DNA of 23,798 nucleotides from RYN-433 sp036558265 (lineage in GTDB: Bacteria > Planctomycetota > Phycisphaerae > Tepidisphaerales > Tepidisphaeraceae), in the NCBI GenBank assembly GCA_036558265.1, contig DATBFY010000776.1, positions 1 to 23,798 of the forward strand, written 5' to 3'. Position 1 is the stretch's first letter. Every line of letters starts with the position of its first letter. The notes beneath the pieces are model-generated. The model ran no database searches. It was not told the DNA's origin and saw only the letters and a program-made list of their open reading frames with translations. The position numbers and the translations under genes were made by a program. Below are positions 23,705 through 23,798 of this stretch, piece after piece.

Positions 23705-23798
23705 CATCCTGAGCGCAGCGAAGGATCTGGCCGCGAGCGAGAGTTGACTGACCTCCATTCGGGGCAAGATCCTTCGGTCGTTTGAAACTCCCTCAGGA
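23705..23798 (+). repeat. Palindromic dispersed repeat, copy B, cut by the window end
   Basis: It starts CATCCTGAGCGCAGCGAAGG, continues through GGATCTGGCCGCGAGCGAGA and CCATTCGGGGCAAGATCCTT, and ends with CTCAGGA at the last base. The reverse complement of copy A (2396-2491) matches it over the whole length with scattered differences. Copy B begins 20 bases after the stop codon of the glycoside-hydrolase-like gene, in the same orientation relative to its host gene as copy A. Confidence 0.85.

Overview
The window is 23.8 kb of high-GC bacterial DNA, most likely from a member of the Planctomycetota in or near the Phycisphaerae. Supporting this are an LEPR-XLL-like N-terminus (LEDRRMLS) on a giant secreted protein, a PEP-CTERM protein, a free-standing prepilin-like protein with a FTLVELLVVIGIIALL N-terminus, a Tat-exported putative glycoside hydrolase and a ceramidase-like lipoprotein. 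The taxonomic call is inference; there is no rRNA gene here.

Layout. (1) 1-203 is the tail of a truncated + strand gene. (2) 211-3944 (- strand) holds an octaheme cytochrome with HEAT-like and TPR repeats and a ceramidase-like lipoprotein, separated by a ~96 bp palindromic repeat. (3) 4079-5429 (+) holds a STAS-domain protein, then a membrane-anchored BECR/CdiA-type nuclease-like protein followed by a small soluble protein that is a candidate immunity partner. (4) 5430-9147 is the infC / rpmI / rplT region. infC has an ATT start and a long leader, but it is separated from rpmI-rplT by two - strand genes (a prepilin-like protein and a secreted GyrI-like protein). (5) 9148-15878 (+) holds a structured leader, a 1802-residue LEPR-XLL/LamG/FN3/PA14/lectin/dockerin protein and a PEP-CTERM protein. 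It is followed by three tandem stem-loops with a shared core. (6) 16161-21006 (- strand) is a compact five-gene operon: a Tat-exported 2Fe-2S subunit, a molybdopterin subunit and a FAD subunit of a xanthine dehydrogenase/PaoABC-type oxidoreductase, then a small Cys-rich protein and a secreted DUF1326-like protein. (7) 21156-21235 is a cloverleaf-like inverted repeat, followed by a divergent gene for a Tat-exported glycoside-hydrolase-like protein. (8) The window ends inside a second, inverted copy of the palindromic repeat found at 2396-2491.

How the genes work together. Much of the window concerns the cell surface and periplasm: multiheme electron transfer, a periplasmic molybdoenzyme assembled by Tat co-export, carbohydrate- and lipid-active enzymes, and large adhesin-like or sorted proteins. 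The ribosomal/translation genes are the housekeeping core.

The two most promising less-described items are the nuclease/candidate-immunity pair at 4494-5429 and the two extra small secreted or Cys-rich genes at the end of the molybdoenzyme operon. All functions are read from sequence motifs only; no database search was possible.
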